Made by a program: the position numbers and the translations under genes. The notes beneath the pieces were generated by a model. It saw only the letters and a list, made by a program, of their open reading frames with translations. It was not told the origin of the DNA and ran no database searches. A stretch of DNA of 64,000 bases, from contig NZ_CP118270.1 in the NCBI RefSeq assembly GCF_028771845.1, positions 3,596,001-3,660,000 of the forward strand, read 5' to 3'. This document shows, piece by piece, positions 37,604-47,911 of the stretch; position 1 is the stretch's first letter, and each line of letters opens with the position of its first letter. This DNA comes from Paenibacillus marchantiae. Its GTDB lineage: Bacteria; Bacillota; Bacilli; Paenibacillales; Paenibacillaceae.

Positions 37604-38371
37604 ATGATCAAACGGGTTCGGTCGTGGTGGAATGGGGCTGACAAGCAGGAAACGCTGACTATATCCGAGGATAATATTCCGCAGCACGTCGCCATCATTA
37701 TGGACGGCAATGGACGATGGGCGAAACGTTTGGGTCTCCCACGAATAGCTGGCCACCAGAATGGGATGAAGGCGGTCAAACGTGCGACCATCGCGGCGGA
37801 TGAACTGGGCATCAAATATCTGACGATGTACGCTTTTTCGACAGAAAACTGGACGCGTCCAAAAGAAGAAGTGGATTTTCTGATGCGGCTTCCGCAAGAA
37901 TTTTTGGCGATAGAGCTGGATGAGCTTATAGAAAAAAATGTACGCATCCGTATGATGGGCCAGGAGGAGCACTTGCCTTCCCATACTATTAATGCTTTGC
38001 GTGAAGCTATTCGTCTTACGGAACATAACACAGGGCTTGTTTTGAATTTTGCAATGAACTACGGAAGTCGTCGCGAAATGACGGACTGTGTCAAACAGAT
38101 CGCTCTGCAGGTAAAGTCGGGGGAACTATCGGCAGACGACATTACGCCTGAACTCATTGACAGACATATGCTCACTGGAGATATGCCTGATCCGGATTTG
38201 CTGATCCGGACGAGCGGAGAGTTGAGATTAAGCAATTTCATGCTTTGGCAGCTTGCATATAGCGAATTATGGTTTACGGATATATACTGGCCCGAATTTG
38301 GCAAAAAGCATTTGCTTGAAGCAGTAGCCGAATATCAGCGCAGAACAAGGCGTTACGGCGGTTTGAAATAG
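37604..38371 (+). CDS. uppS: Undecaprenyl diphosphate synthase
   Basis: 255-residue cis-prenyltransferase making the C55 lipid carrier for wall polymers. The signature AIIMDGNGRWAKR contains catalytic Asp34; the C-terminal LLIRTSGELRLSNFMLWQ is the second family motif. ATG at 37604 follows GGAGG. It begins the uppS-cdsA-dxr-rseP cluster. Confidence 0.98.
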   Translation: MIKRVRSWWNGADKQETLTISEDNIPQHVAIIMDGNGRWAKRLGLPRIAGHQNGMKAVKRATIAADELGIKYLTMYAFSTENWTRPKEEVDFLMRLPQEFLAIELDELIEKNVRIRMMGQEEHLPSHTINALREAIRLTEHNTGLVLNFAMNYGSRREMTDCVKQIALQVKSGELSADDITPELIDRHMLTGDMPDPDLLIRTSGELRLSNFMLWQLAYSELWFTDIYWPEFGKKHLLEAVAEYQRRTRRYGGLK

Positions 38372-38387
38372 ATGGAGGATGAAGCCG

Positions 38388-39182
38388 TTGAAACAGCGAT
38401 TAAAGACAGGAATCATAGCAGGTGTATTGTTTTTGGGTTTTTGCATGCTGGGCGGACCCTGGTACCATGGCTTGGTACTGCTTATGGCTCTCATCGGTTA
38501 TTATGAATTTGTAAAAATGACCGGGGTACAGCCTTTTTCAGGTGTAGCCCTAATCGGTTATGCAGGTATCTTTGCGATTGTGTTTCCTTGGGAAATGGTT
38601 TGGGAAGCCAGACCACTAACGTTATTCCAGATCGGATGGCTTGTGATGCTTGTATTAATGACGGCCTCTGTGGTAACTAAAAACAAGATTCCTGTAAACA
38701 CTATTGCCATGCTCTTTCTTGGAGTAATGTATATTGGGATCGGTTTTTATTACATCGCGGAATCGAGACATTTGCATCATGGGTTGTTCTGGACGTTTCT
38801 GCTTCTGGGCTCCATATGGGCAAGTGATGCAGGTGCATATTTTGTAGGGAAACTTATCGGGAAGAACAAACTTTGGCCGTCGATCAGTCCTAACAAAACG
38901 GTGGAAGGTGCACTGGGTGGTGTTGTGATCGCGGTAGTCACTTCTGTTGTTTTTGCATTGGTGTCAGACGGCTTGTTGTCTTGGCAAAGAGCGGTATGGA
39001 TTGGAATTGCATGCGCGGTTGTAGGACAAATGGGAGATCTGATTCAATCTGCTTACAAACGTGTGTATAACATCAAAGATTCCGGCACTTTGCTCCCGGG
39101 GCATGGCGGTATTCTGGATCGATGCGACAGCTGGATTGTCGTTTTTCCATTCGTACATATACTAATGCTTCTGCCCTATTAA
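38388..39182 (+). CDS. cdsA: Phosphatidate cytidylyltransferase CdsA
   Basis: Makes CDP-diacylglycerol for phospholipid synthesis at the membrane. The start is best placed at TTG 38388, nine bases after GGAGG (38374-38378), giving MKQRLKTGIIAGVLF as in B. subtilis; the ATG at 38379 touches the ribosome site. The 264 residues have several membrane helices and the CDS signature KDSGTLLPGHGGILDRCDS. Confidence 0.96.
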   Translation: MKQRLKTGIIAGVLFLGFCMLGGPWYHGLVLLMALIGYYEFVKMTGVQPFSGVALIGYAGIFAIVFPWEMVWEARPLTLFQIGWLVMLVLMTASVVTKNKIPVNTIAMLFLGVMYIGIGFYYIAESRHLHHGLFWTFLLLGSIWASDAGAYFVGKLIGKNKLWPSISPNKTVEGALGGVVIAVVTSVVFALVSDGLLSWQRAVWIGIACAVVGQMGDLIQSAYKRVYNIKDSGTLLPGHGGILDRCDSWIVVFPFVHILMLLPY

Positions 39183-39195
39183 AAATGAGCACAAG

Positions 39196-39222
39196 CCATA
39201 TGACGAACTATTCGTCATAGGC
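39196..39222 (+). other. Hairpin between cdsA and dxr
   Basis: GCC plus TATGACGA (39196-39206) pairs with TCGTCATA plus GGC (39212-39222) with one bulged A, an 11-bp stem with a five-base loop and no T run. Probably an mRNA processing or stability element. Confidence 0.5.
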
Positions 39223-39249
39223 ATTGGATAAATAAAGATGAGGTGCAGC

Positions 39250-40389
39250 ATGAAAAAAATTGCGATTCTCGGGTCAACCGGTTCCATTGGAACTCAGACA
39301 CTGGATGTAGTCGATATGCATCCCGAACGCTTTCAAGTAGAGGGACTGGCTGCTGGTAGCAATATAGAGCTGCTGATTGAGCAAGCAAAGCGTTATCGAC
39401 CCAAAAAGGTATCAGTTGGCTCAAAAGAGTTAGCAGAGACCGTGGCACCGCACTTACCTGTCGAAACACAGCTTTTTTATGGCAAAGAAGGACTGGTTGA
39501 AGTTGCTGCCGGAACGGATGCAGATACGGTTGTTACTGCTGTAATGGGGAGTGTTGGGCTTGAGTCGACCCTGGCTGCTATTGATGCAGGCAAACAGATC
39601 GGACTGGCTAACAAAGAGACGCTAATTACAGCAGGACATATTGTTACTGCCAGAGCGGCTGCGAAAGGGGTACCGATTCTGCCTGTGGATAGTGAGCACT
39701 CGGCTATCTTCCAATGCTTGAATGGTGAACCTCGTGAACGTGTGATGGGAATTACACTTACGGCCTCTGGAGGATCATTCCGTGATTTGACTCGTGAACA
39801 GCTAAAGGAAGTTACTGTAGAAGATGCACTCAAACATCCGAATTGGTCCATGGGATCGAAGATCACGATAGACTCTGCAACGATGGTGAATAAAGGTCTG
39901 GAAGTTATTGAAGCGCATTGGCTTTTTGGACTAAGTTATGATCAGATTGATGTATTGCTTCACCCGGAGAGCATCATTCATTCCTACGTGGAGTTTAATG
40001 ATACGAGCATTATTGCGCAGCTTGGCAATCCGGACATGCGCGTTCCCATTCAGTATGCACTGACCTATCCAGACCGCTTACCATCGCCTTCACAACGTCT
40101 CTCCCTAACGCAAGTGGGCAAGCTGCATTTCCGTGAGATGGATATGGAACGGTTCCCTTGTTTAAGAATGGCATACGAGTGTGGTAAAATGGGGGGAACC
40201 GCAACAACGGCGTTTAATGCAGCCAACGAGGTTGCCGTAGCGCGTTTCTTGCGTAAAGAGATTTCGTTCCTTAAAATAGAGGATATTATTGCTTCTGTGC
40301 TGGAAGCACACCGCAATGTGGACGGGCCTGATCTAGAGGAAATCGCAAGATGTGATCAGGAGAGCCGTCAACTTGCGTTCAGTCTGTAA
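39250..40389 (+). CDS. dxr: 1-deoxy-D-xylulose-5-phosphate reductoisomerase
   Basis: Second enzyme of the MEP isoprenoid pathway, NADPH dependent. Start ATG 39250 after GAGGTG; an in-frame ATG at 39238 overlaps the site. The 379 residues contain the nucleotide motif GSTGSIGTQTLDV, the metal/substrate region PVDSEHSAIFQCL and MVNKGLEVIEAHWLFG. Clustering with uppS suggests a shared isoprenoid theme. Confidence 0.97.
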   Translation: MKKIAILGSTGSIGTQTLDVVDMHPERFQVEGLAAGSNIELLIEQAKRYRPKKVSVGSKELAETVAPHLPVETQLFYGKEGLVEVAAGTDADTVVTAVMGSVGLESTLAAIDAGKQIGLANKETLITAGHIVTARAAAKGVPILPVDSEHSAIFQCLNGEPRERVMGITLTASGGSFRDLTREQLKEVTVEDALKHPNWSMGSKITIDSATMVNKGLEVIEAHWLFGLSYDQIDVLLHPESIIHSYVEFNDTSIIAQLGNPDMRVPIQYALTYPDRLPSPSQRLSLTQVGKLHFREMDMERFPCLRMAYECGKMGGTATTAFNAANEVAVARFLRKEISFLKIEDIIASVLEAHRNVDGPDLEEIARCDQESRQLAFSL

Positions 40390-40502
40390 TCTCTTTTTTC
40401 AAGATAAAATGGAAGAAGTGATTCTCTTGTGCGGCATCAGAGAATAATGATAATCTAAAGGGACAGACTGCGGTTCGTGCCGTGAAGGAGGATGGATAGG
40501 GA

Positions 40503-41774
40503 TTGGAAACCATACAAGTGGTATTTCTAACGGTGCTCATGTTCTTTGTCATCGTGACGGTTCATGAATGGGGACATTATTATTTTGCCAAACGCGCCGG
40601 TATTCTTGTACGGGAATTTGCGATCGGTTTTGGTCCCAAATTGTTCTCATATAAAAGAAACGAGACCCAGTTCACACTGCGTTTGCTGCCTTTTGGCGGA
40701 TATGCACGTATGGCTGGGGAAGACCCGGAACTGGTAGAAATTCAAGAAGGTCAGACCATTGCAGTAAGGTCGGCTGATGACCAAGTCAAAATGATCTACC
40801 TCGATCAATTGGATAATCGCAAAAATGTAATTCGTGGTGAAGTGATCTCTATTGATATGGAGAATGCATTGAAATTGCAACTCGATGTGGATGGTGAAAT
40901 TCAGCAGTACCGGATACATCCGCAAGCGATGTTGGTTAGTCGTGGAAAACAAACCCAGATTGCACCGAAAGATCGCCAATTTGGCAGTAAAACGGTGGGT
41001 CAGCGGGCAATGGCGATTTTTGCCGGACCACTCATGAATTTCATCCTGGCATTTGTTTTATTTGCAGTCTATGCACAAATGGCTGGGGTTCCAGTTGAAA
41101 ATCCGAAAAATCTGGAAATTGGTGAAGTGCTTGAAGGTGGAGCTGCCTACCAGGCGAATTTGCAAAAGGGAGATATCATTGAGACGATCAATGGTACTGC
41201 TATTGGTACGGATTCGCAAAAAATGGTGACGATGATTGCCGATTCCAAAGACAAACCGATGGAATGGACACTGCGTCGGGGGAATGAAACGTTTAATATA
41301 ACGATCACACCTCGTGCAGTAGAAGGTCAAGAAGGCGGTAAGGTCGGAATTGTGCCAACACTGCCAACCCGATCTGTTGGATTTGTAGAAACCTTTAAAG
41401 TGTCAGGGATAGCGATGGTCGATACAACCAGAGTAATCTTTGAAGGCTTCAAACATTTGATCAATCAGTTTAACATGGATGATATTGGTGGTCCTGTGCG
41501 TACTTTTGAAGTAACAGGCCAAATTGCGAAGCAGGGTATTGAACAGTTGACGAGATGGGCAGCTATTCTGAGTCTGTACCTCGGTATTTTCAACCTGTTG
41601 CCGATTCCTGCGCTAGACGGAAGCCGTCTTGTATTCCTCGGAATTGAAGGTCTGCGAGGCAGACCTGTTGACCCCAACCGGGAAGGCATGGTTCATTTTG
41701 TCGGCTTCGCGATGTTGTTTGTACTGATGCTAGCAGTAACATACAATGATATATTACGATTAATTAACGGATAA
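40503..41774 (+). CDS. rseP: Site-2 zinc metalloprotease RseP (RasP)
   Basis: Intramembrane protease that cleaves anti-sigma factors and signal peptide remnants. The 423 residues show the HEWGH zinc motif at residues 21-25 in the first helix, a PDZ domain (about 200-280) and the LPIPALDGSR motif with the third zinc ligand near the C-terminus. Start TTG at 40503 after AAGGAGG. Confidence 0.96.
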   Translation: METIQVVFLTVLMFFVIVTVHEWGHYYFAKRAGILVREFAIGFGPKLFSYKRNETQFTLRLLPFGGYARMAGEDPELVEIQEGQTIAVRSADDQVKMIYLDQLDNRKNVIRGEVISIDMENALKLQLDVDGEIQQYRIHPQAMLVSRGKQTQIAPKDRQFGSKTVGQRAMAIFAGPLMNFILAFVLFAVYAQMAGVPVENPKNLEIGEVLEGGAAYQANLQKGDIIETINGTAIGTDSQKMVTMIADSKDKPMEWTLRRGNETFNITITPRAVEGQEGGKVGIVPTLPTRSVGFVETFKVSGIAMVDTTRVIFEGFKHLINQFNMDDIGGPVRTFEVTGQIAKQGIEQLTRWAAILSLYLGIFNLLPIPALDGSRLVFLGIEGLRGRPVDPNREGMVHFVGFAMLFVLMLAVTYNDILRLING

Positions 41775-41836
41775 TTATGGTTTGACTACGCTCTGACTAT
41801 TCAGAGATAGTCGTTATGGGAGGACGCTGGAGTCTT

Positions 41837-43291
41837 ATGTCAAAGGAAAATGATAAACAGTTCGTGACTGAAATTACACCTCAGGGCGAGGATTTCTCAC
41901 GCTGGTACATTGATGTTATTAAAAAAGCTGATCTCATGGACTATTCACCCGTACGCGGTTGTATTGTTTTCAAACCAGACGGTTTCGAAATCTGGGAGCA
42001 TATCAAGGATGAGATGGACCGTCGTTTCCGTGAAACGGGTCATCGTAATGCCTACTTCCCTATGTTCATTCCCGAGAGCTTTTTCCAAAAAGAAAAAGAA
42101 CATGTTGAAGGCTTCAATCCCGAATTGCCTTGGGTAACGGAAGCCGGCGGAGAAAAGCTGGAAGAGCGTCTGGCGATCCGCCCAACCTCGGAAACCATCA
42201 TTGGTCACATGTACTCCAAGTGGATTAAGTCGTATCGTGACTTGCCGGTGCTGATCAACCAATGGGCGAACGTGGTTCGCTGGGAGAAGAGAACACTGCC
42301 TTTCCTTCGCACAACCGAGTTCTTGTGGCAAGAGGGCCATACGGCGCATGAGACAGAAGAAGAAGCACGTGAAGAGACGATGAAAATGCTTGAAATCTAC
42401 CGCGAAGTTGTGGAAGAATATCTGGCGATTCCCGTCATTACAGGTCAGAAAACAAAATCCGAGAAATTTGCAGGTGCTGTAGACACCTTCTCCATCGAAG
42501 CGATGATGAAGGATGGACGTGCGGTACAAGCCGGAACTTCTCATTATATGGGTACGAATTTTGCAAAAGCATTTGAGATCCAGTATCTTAGCCGCAACAA
42601 TGTGTTGGAACTGGCTCACACCACTTCATGGGGAACAAGCACACGTCTGATCGGTGCGTTAATCATGGTTCACGGGGATGACCGTGGTCTGGTTCTTCCT
42701 CCTAAAGTTGCACCAACACAAGTGGTCATGATTCCAATTGGACCGCCAAAAACACGTGATGCCGTTGTAGGCCGTGCGGACGAGTTGTTCGCTGAACTGA
42801 AACAAGCGGGAATTCGTGTGAAAATGGATGATCGCAGTGATGTTCGTCCAGGCTGGAAATTCAACGAATATGAGATGCGTGGTGTTCCGATTCGTCTCGA
42901 AATTGGCCCGCGTGATATGGAGAACGGTGTGTGTGTTCTCGTTTCCCGGATTACGGGAGAGAAGAAAGTCGTTGAACAAGCAAATCTGGTGGAAGAAATC
43001 CAGACTATGCTGACTCAAGTGCAAGCCGATATGCTGCAACGTGCTCGCACGTTTATGTCGGACAACTTCTACTCTGTAGATACGCTTGATGAGATGAAGG
43101 AACTGATGCAGAACAAACGCGGGTTCACACTGGCTGGCTGGTGCGGTTCAGAAGCTTGCGAAGATAAAGTAAGAGAAGTAACAGGTGCAACAAGCCGGAA
43201 CATTCCGTTCCAGCCTGGGGAAGAAAAGCATACGTGCTTGGCTTGTGGTGAACAAGCGAAACACACGGTAGTGTTTGCAAGAGCGTATTAA
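41837..43291 (+). CDS. proS: Prolyl-tRNA synthetase, archaeal/eukaryotic-type
   Basis: Charges tRNA-Pro. Start ATG 41837 (MSKENDKQFV); an in-frame ATG at 41816 is less likely. At 484 residues it lacks the internal editing domain found in the roughly 564-residue bacterial ProRS at this site in B. subtilis. Motif 2 (RWEKRTLPFLRTTEFLWQ) and motif 3 (GTSTRLIGALIMVHGDDRG) are intact. The C-terminal zinc-like domain with Cys pairs (WCGSEACED; HTCLACGEQ) and terminal Tyr are marks of the archaeal/eukaryotic type. Confidence 0.96.
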   Translation: MSKENDKQFVTEITPQGEDFSRWYIDVIKKADLMDYSPVRGCIVFKPDGFEIWEHIKDEMDRRFRETGHRNAYFPMFIPESFFQKEKEHVEGFNPELPWVTEAGGEKLEERLAIRPTSETIIGHMYSKWIKSYRDLPVLINQWANVVRWEKRTLPFLRTTEFLWQEGHTAHETEEEAREETMKMLEIYREVVEEYLAIPVITGQKTKSEKFAGAVDTFSIEAMMKDGRAVQAGTSHYMGTNFAKAFEIQYLSRNNVLELAHTTSWGTSTRLIGALIMVHGDDRGLVLPPKVAPTQVVMIPIGPPKTRDAVVGRADELFAELKQAGIRVKMDDRSDVRPGWKFNEYEMRGVPIRLEIGPRDMENGVCVLVSRITGEKKVVEQANLVEEIQTMLTQVQADMLQRARTFMSDNFYSVDTLDEMKELMQNKRGFTLAGWCGSEACEDKVREVTGATSRNIPFQPGEEKHTCLACGEQAKHTVVFARAY

Positions 43292-43344
43292 GTCAGGATA
43301 ACCTGACTAACGGCACTTATTCACCGTAAGAGTAAGGAATGGAG

Positions 43345-43420
43345 AGCTTCTGTCGGATAAAATGAGTCGGTGCGGGTTCGGATCGGGGACATTTTTGAAT
43401 ACAGAAGCTTTTCCTGTTTT
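43345..43420 (+). terminator. Possible terminator/attenuator before polC
   Basis: AGCTTCTGT (43345-43353) pairs perfectly with ACAGAAGCT (43401-43409), followed by TTTTCCTGTTTT. The loop is long (47 nt), so folding into an efficient terminator is uncertain. A separate small hairpin (GTCAGG/CCTGAC, 43292-43307) follows proS directly. Confidence 0.5.
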
Positions 43421-43443
43421 AAGGGGGTACAAGGAGGAACACG

Positions 43444-46400
43444 ATGAGTGGATTCGAGGAGAAGAGAAAACGATTTGAGTTGTTGATGAAACAGACGGAG
43501 CTTCCAGCTGGCCTAATAGAGCCCTACTTTTTGGATGGATGGATTGAACGGGTGGAGACAAGCCGTAGCAACCGCGACTGGACTATTGTGATTGCAAAGG
43601 ATACCTTGGTTCCTGCTCCAATCTATCGAACATTTTGCCTGCACATCCAGGAGAAAATGAATCATATTTCCAAGATTACGTTTGGTTTCAAATATAGTCA
43701 GCAGGTCGAGATTAGTGATATTGTCAGTGAGTATTGGAACTTGTTTCTTGAGTGGGTTACACGGGAGATTCCATCTGTTAATGGTTGGATGAATCGTACC
43801 AAGTTCGAATGTGAAGCGGATCTGCTGCAATTGACTATGAGTGATGCCATGTCGATGGAGCTCGCGAAGAAGAAGCAGATCGATCAGGCTATAACTACTT
43901 TTTACGACAAGTATTTTCAACTTCCCTTGCGGGTCAAATTGCTGGTTGGTGAGGTTGAAAGCAACAAAGAGGCAATGGAACAATTCCAACTCAAGAAGCG
44001 GGAAGAAGAGCTTCAAGTTATCGAACAGATGATGAGTGAAGTGGACTCCGAAATGCCTGAAGAGGAAGAACAGGGCGATGTTCGCTTACAGATGGGATAT
44101 GAGATCAAGGAACCACCTGTACCTATGCAGGAAATTCAAGATGAAGAGAAAAAGGTTACGTTGCAAGGAACGGTCTTCGGTCTGGATCGCAAGGAATTGC
44201 GGAACGGGAATACCTTGTTTACTTTTTATCTGACGGATTTCACAGATTCCATGCAAATGAAGATGTTTGCCAAAACAAAAGAGGATGTCAAAATCCTGAG
44301 CCTACTAGCCAATGGAAAATGGGTGAAAGTGCGTGGCCGTGTAGAATACGACCGGTTTATGCAAATTCCGGAACTTGCCATGATTCCTTCAGACTTGGTA
44401 GAAGTAAAGGCACCACCATCCCGTAAGGATAATGCAGCAGAGAAACGGGTTGAGTTCCATTTGCACTCCACAATGAGTACAATGGATGCCGTAACTTCGA
44501 TCGACAAATACGTAAAGACTGCAGCGGAATGGGGACACAAGGCTATCGCCGTAAGTGATCATGGCGGTGTGCAGGTGTATCCGGAGGCATCCAAAGCGGC
44601 CAAGAAAAACGGAATTAAAATGATCTACGGCCTTGAGGCCAATGTGGTGAATGATTCAGTTGCTGTTGTACTGGCACCACAGCCATTGGAACTCAAATCA
44701 GCGACATATATCGTCTTTGATATTGAGACCACAGGTCTGTCTGTAACCCAGAACAAGATTATCGAAATTGCGGCTGTGAAGGTAGAGGACGGTAAAGAAA
44801 TTGACCGCTTTGCTACGTTTGTAAATCCGCATGAGCGCATCCCATATAACATTCAGCAGTTGACTAACATTAACGATGAAATGGTGAAGGATGCACCTGA
44901 GCTAGAACCGGTTATCCGTGATTTTGTGAAGTTTGCCGGAGATGGCGTATTGGTTGCGCATAATGCGCGATTCGATATGGGCTTTATTCAGGCTTCGCTG
45001 AAACAGCTTGGTATGCCTGAGCTTCTGAACCCTGTCCTCGATACGTTGGAATTGGCACGGTTGTTATATCCAAAAATGAAGAACCACCGTCTGAATACGC
45101 TGGCGGATAAATATAAAGTAGCACTGGAAAGTCATCACCGGGCGATTGATGATACGATTGCGCTCGCAGGTATACTGAATGGATTGGTTAATGATGCCGC
45201 CCAGATGAAAGGCCTGACCATGCTTGATCGGCTTAACGATTATGTCGGAGTTGATCTCTCTAACACGCGTCCATTCCATTGCGGCATCTATGCTTTGAAT
45301 GATGTTGGTAAAAAGAATCTTTATAAACTGGTATCACTTTCCCATACGGAGCATTTCAAACGGGTGCCTTGTATTCCAAAGTCGAAGCTGATCAATTTGC
45401 GTGAAGGTCTCATTATTTTATCCGGTTGTGAAAAAGGTGAGTTTTTCGAGGCTGTGCTAAACAAATCGCTTGAAGAGGCGGAAGAGATAGCGCATTTCTA
45501 TGACATTCTGGAAATCCAGCCTCTGACAATGTATATGCATTTGGTGGACAAAGGGCTGGTGGCTACACCAGAGGAATTGAAGCTCGCTGTTCGTAAAGTT
45601 GTTGACATTGGTCAAAAATTGGGGAAACCGGTAATAGCCACAGGTAACGTGCATTATCTGGAGCCGCGCGATAAGCTATATCGGGATATCACCATTCACG
45701 GAATTACAGGGTTCAGCCCACTCAAAGATCAACGTAAACCCGATGCTCACCTAAGAACGACGGATGAAATGCTGGAAGAGTTCCAGTACCTGGGCCAAGA
45801 TAAAGCCTACGAAGTCGTTGTTACGAATACGGTTGAATTGGCGGATCGGTTCGAGGAAATCAAGTTGTTCCCGGACAAGCTGTTCACCCCGATTCTGGAA
45901 GGTGCGGACGATGAAATCCGTAATACCTGCTATAATACTGCCAAGTCGATTTATGGTGAGGAACTACCGGAAGTCATTGTGGCACGACTGGAGAAAGAAT
46001 TGAATCCAATCATCAAATACGGTTTTTCTGCCAACTATCTGATCTCAGAACGTTTGGTTAAAAAATCGAATCAGGACGGCTACCTAGTCGGCTCCCGGGG
46101 ATCGGTTGGTTCGTCTGTAGTTGCTACTTTCCTAGGCATTTCCGAGGTTAATCCGTTGCCAGCACACTATATTTGTGTGAATCCGGAGTGTAAGCACAGT
46201 GAGTGGTTCCTCGACGGCAGTGTGCCGAGTGGATTTGACCTTCCTGAGAAAGAATGCCCTGATTGTGGAGGCCGGTTAAAAGGCGAAGGGCAGGATATTC
46301 CGTTTGAGACTTTCCTTGGCTTTAAAGGGGACAAGGTTCCCGATATTGACTTGAACTTCTCGGGTGATTATCAACCGCATGCCCACAACTATACGAAGGT

Positions 46401-47763
46401 GCTTTTCAGCGAAAAGAGTGTGTTCCGTGCGGGCACAATTGGTACGGTAGCTGAGAAAACAGCATTTGGTTTTGCCAAGAAATATGAGGAAGAACATCAT
46501 AAGAAATGGCGCGGAGCAGAACTTAACCGTTTGGCCTCCGGTTGTACCGGGGTTAAACGTAGTACAGGACAGCATCCCGGTGGTATTGTTGTTGTACCGG
46601 ATTATATTGAAGTGGAAGATGTAACGCCTGTACAATTCCCGGCGGATGACGTTAATGCGGAGTGGAAAACAACACACTTTGACTATCACGCCTTTGAAGA
46701 GAATTTACTAAAACTCGATATTCTGGGGCACGATGATCCAACCATGATGCGGATGCTGCAGGATTTGACAGGTATCGATCCAACGACCATTCCGATGAAT
46801 GATCCTAAGGTTATGAGCATGTTCAACTCTACCGAGGCACTCGGCGTTACGCCAGAGCAGATTCGTTCACCAGTTGCCACTTTTGGTGTACCAGAGATGG
46901 GGACGAAGTTTGTACGTCAGATGCTTATCGAATCCCAGCCTTCGTCTTTTGCCGATCTACTCCAGATCTCTGGATTGTCTCATGGTACGGGGGTATGGCT
47001 TGGTAACGCACAAGATCTAATTAAAAATGGAACTTGTAACATCAAAACGGTGATTGGTTGCCGGGATGATATCATGTTGTTCCTGATCTATAAAGCAGGC
47101 ATGGACGCCAGTCTTGCCTTTAAAATTACGGAGAGTGTGCGTAAGGGACGTGGTTTGCCGCAAGAATGGATTGATGAGATGAAAAATTGCAAAGTGCCGC
47201 AATGGTACATTGATTCCTGTCTTAAAATCCAGTACATGTTTCCAAAGGCCCACGCAGCCGCTTACGTTATCTCTGCAGTACGTACAGCTTTCTTTAAGCT
47301 GTATCACCCAATTGAATACTACGCGACATACTTCACAGTTCGTGCGGATGAGTTTGATATTGAACTGGTATGTCAGGGCTATGAGCCTATCTATCGGAAG
47401 ATCGTAGAGATTGAACAATTAGGTTTCCAGGCACCGCCAAAAGAAAAAAATATGCTGCCTGTCCTTGAGATGGCTTTGGAAATGGCAGCACGTGGATTCT
47501 CGCTCAAGCCGATTGATCTGTATCGTTCGGAAGCGACGAAGTTTATTGTTGACGGAAATTCACTTATTCCTCCGTTTTCGGCCCTGGGAGGAATCGGGGA
47601 TAATGCTGCACGCAATATCGCTGCGGCAAGAGAGCATGGAGAATTCCTTTCGATTGAAGATTTCCAGCAGAAGTCCAAAGCAAGTAAAACAATTGTTGAA
47701 TTGCTGACGAGCATGGGATGCTTCCGCGGTTTGCCGGAAAGCAATCAATTATCCTTGTTCTAA
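43444..47763 (+). CDS. polC: DNA polymerase III alpha subunit, PolC-type
   Basis: Main replicative polymerase of Firmicutes, 1439 residues. It has an N-terminal region and an OB fold (about 235-310). The PHP domain (from about 335) is interrupted by the DEDDh proofreading exonuclease (FDIETTGL near residue 426). A four-Cys zinc motif lies at about 905-945 and the catalytic DIDLNFSGDYQ at 967-977. The C-terminus ends QLSLF, a clamp-binding pentapeptide. ATG at 43444 follows AAGGAGGA. Confidence 0.98.
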   Translation: MSGFEEKRKRFELLMKQTELPAGLIEPYFLDGWIERVETSRSNRDWTIVIAKDTLVPAPIYRTFCLHIQEKMNHISKITFGFKYSQQVEISDIVSEYWNLFLEWVTREIPSVNGWMNRTKFECEADLLQLTMSDAMSMELAKKKQIDQAITTFYDKYFQLPLRVKLLVGEVESNKEAMEQFQLKKREEELQVIEQMMSEVDSEMPEEEEQGDVRLQMGYEIKEPPVPMQEIQDEEKKVTLQGTVFGLDRKELRNGNTLFTFYLTDFTDSMQMKMFAKTKEDVKILSLLANGKWVKVRGRVEYDRFMQIPELAMIPSDLVEVKAPPSRKDNAAEKRVEFHLHSTMSTMDAVTSIDKYVKTAAEWGHKAIAVSDHGGVQVYPEASKAAKKNGIKMIYGLEANVVNDSVAVVLAPQPLELKSATYIVFDIETTGLSVTQNKIIEIAAVKVEDGKEIDRFATFVNPHERIPYNIQQLTNINDEMVKDAPELEPVIRDFVKFAGDGVLVAHNARFDMGFIQASLKQLGMPELLNPVLDTLELARLLYPKMKNHRLNTLADKYKVALESHHRAIDDTIALAGILNGLVNDAAQMKGLTMLDRLNDYVGVDLSNTRPFHCGIYALNDVGKKNLYKLVSLSHTEHFKRVPCIPKSKLINLREGLIILSGCEKGEFFEAVLNKSLEEAEEIAHFYDILEIQPLTMYMHLVDKGLVATPEELKLAVRKVVDIGQKLGKPVIATGNVHYLEPRDKLYRDITIHGITGFSPLKDQRKPDAHLRTTDEMLEEFQYLGQDKAYEVVVTNTVELADRFEEIKLFPDKLFTPILEGADDEIRNTCYNTAKSIYGEELPEVIVARLEKELNPIIKYGFSANYLISERLVKKSNQDGYLVGSRGSVGSSVVATFLGISEVNPLPAHYICVNPECKHSEWFLDGSVPSGFDLPEKECPDCGGRLKGEGQDIPFETFLGFKGDKVPDIDLNFSGDYQPHAHNYTKVLFSEKSVFRAGTIGTVAEKTAFGFAKKYEEEHHKKWRGAELNRLASGCTGVKRSTGQHPGGIVVVPDYIEVEDVTPVQFPADDVNAEWKTTHFDYHAFEENLLKLDILGHDDPTMMRMLQDLTGIDPTTIPMNDPKVMSMFNSTEALGVTPEQIRSPVATFGVPEMGTKFVRQMLIESQPSSFADLLQISGLSHGTGVWLGNAQDLIKNGTCNIKTVIGCRDDIMLFLIYKAGMDASLAFKITESVRKGRGLPQEWIDEMKNCKVPQWYIDSCLKIQYMFPKAHAAAYVISAVRTAFFKLYHPIEYYATYFTVRADEFDIELVCQGYEPIYRKIVEIEQLGFQAPPKEKNMLPVLEMALEMAARGFSLKPIDLYRSEATKFIVDGNSLIPPFSALGGIGDNAARNIAAAREHGEFLSIEDFQQKSKASKTIVELLTSMGCFRGLPESNQLSLF

Positions 47764-47853
47764 AATGACATTTTGAGTACCCATTTATGGTCTTTGATGT
47801 GATTACGTAAATTTTTCTTCATTAGTAGTTAAAATGGCTGAGTGATCGCTTAC

Positions 47854-47882
47854 TTGTCACTATTACCAGACTATGTTATAAT
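47854..47882 (+). promoter_or_regulatory. SigA promoter of the rimP-nusA-infB operon
   Basis: TTGTCA at 47854-47859 and TATAAT at 47877-47882 with a 17-base spacer and an extended -10 (TATGT before the hexamer). Transcription would start near 47890, about 130 bases before rimP, producing a leader with a strong hairpin. Confidence 0.9.
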
Positions 47883-47911
47883 TTTTGAAGTGAACGAGAT
47901 AGTACGAATTT

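Noticed and set aside
40421..40445. Hairpin ATTCTCT/AGAGAAT between dxr and rseP as a regulatory element
   Set aside because: Seven base pairs, no T run and no other support; may be chance.
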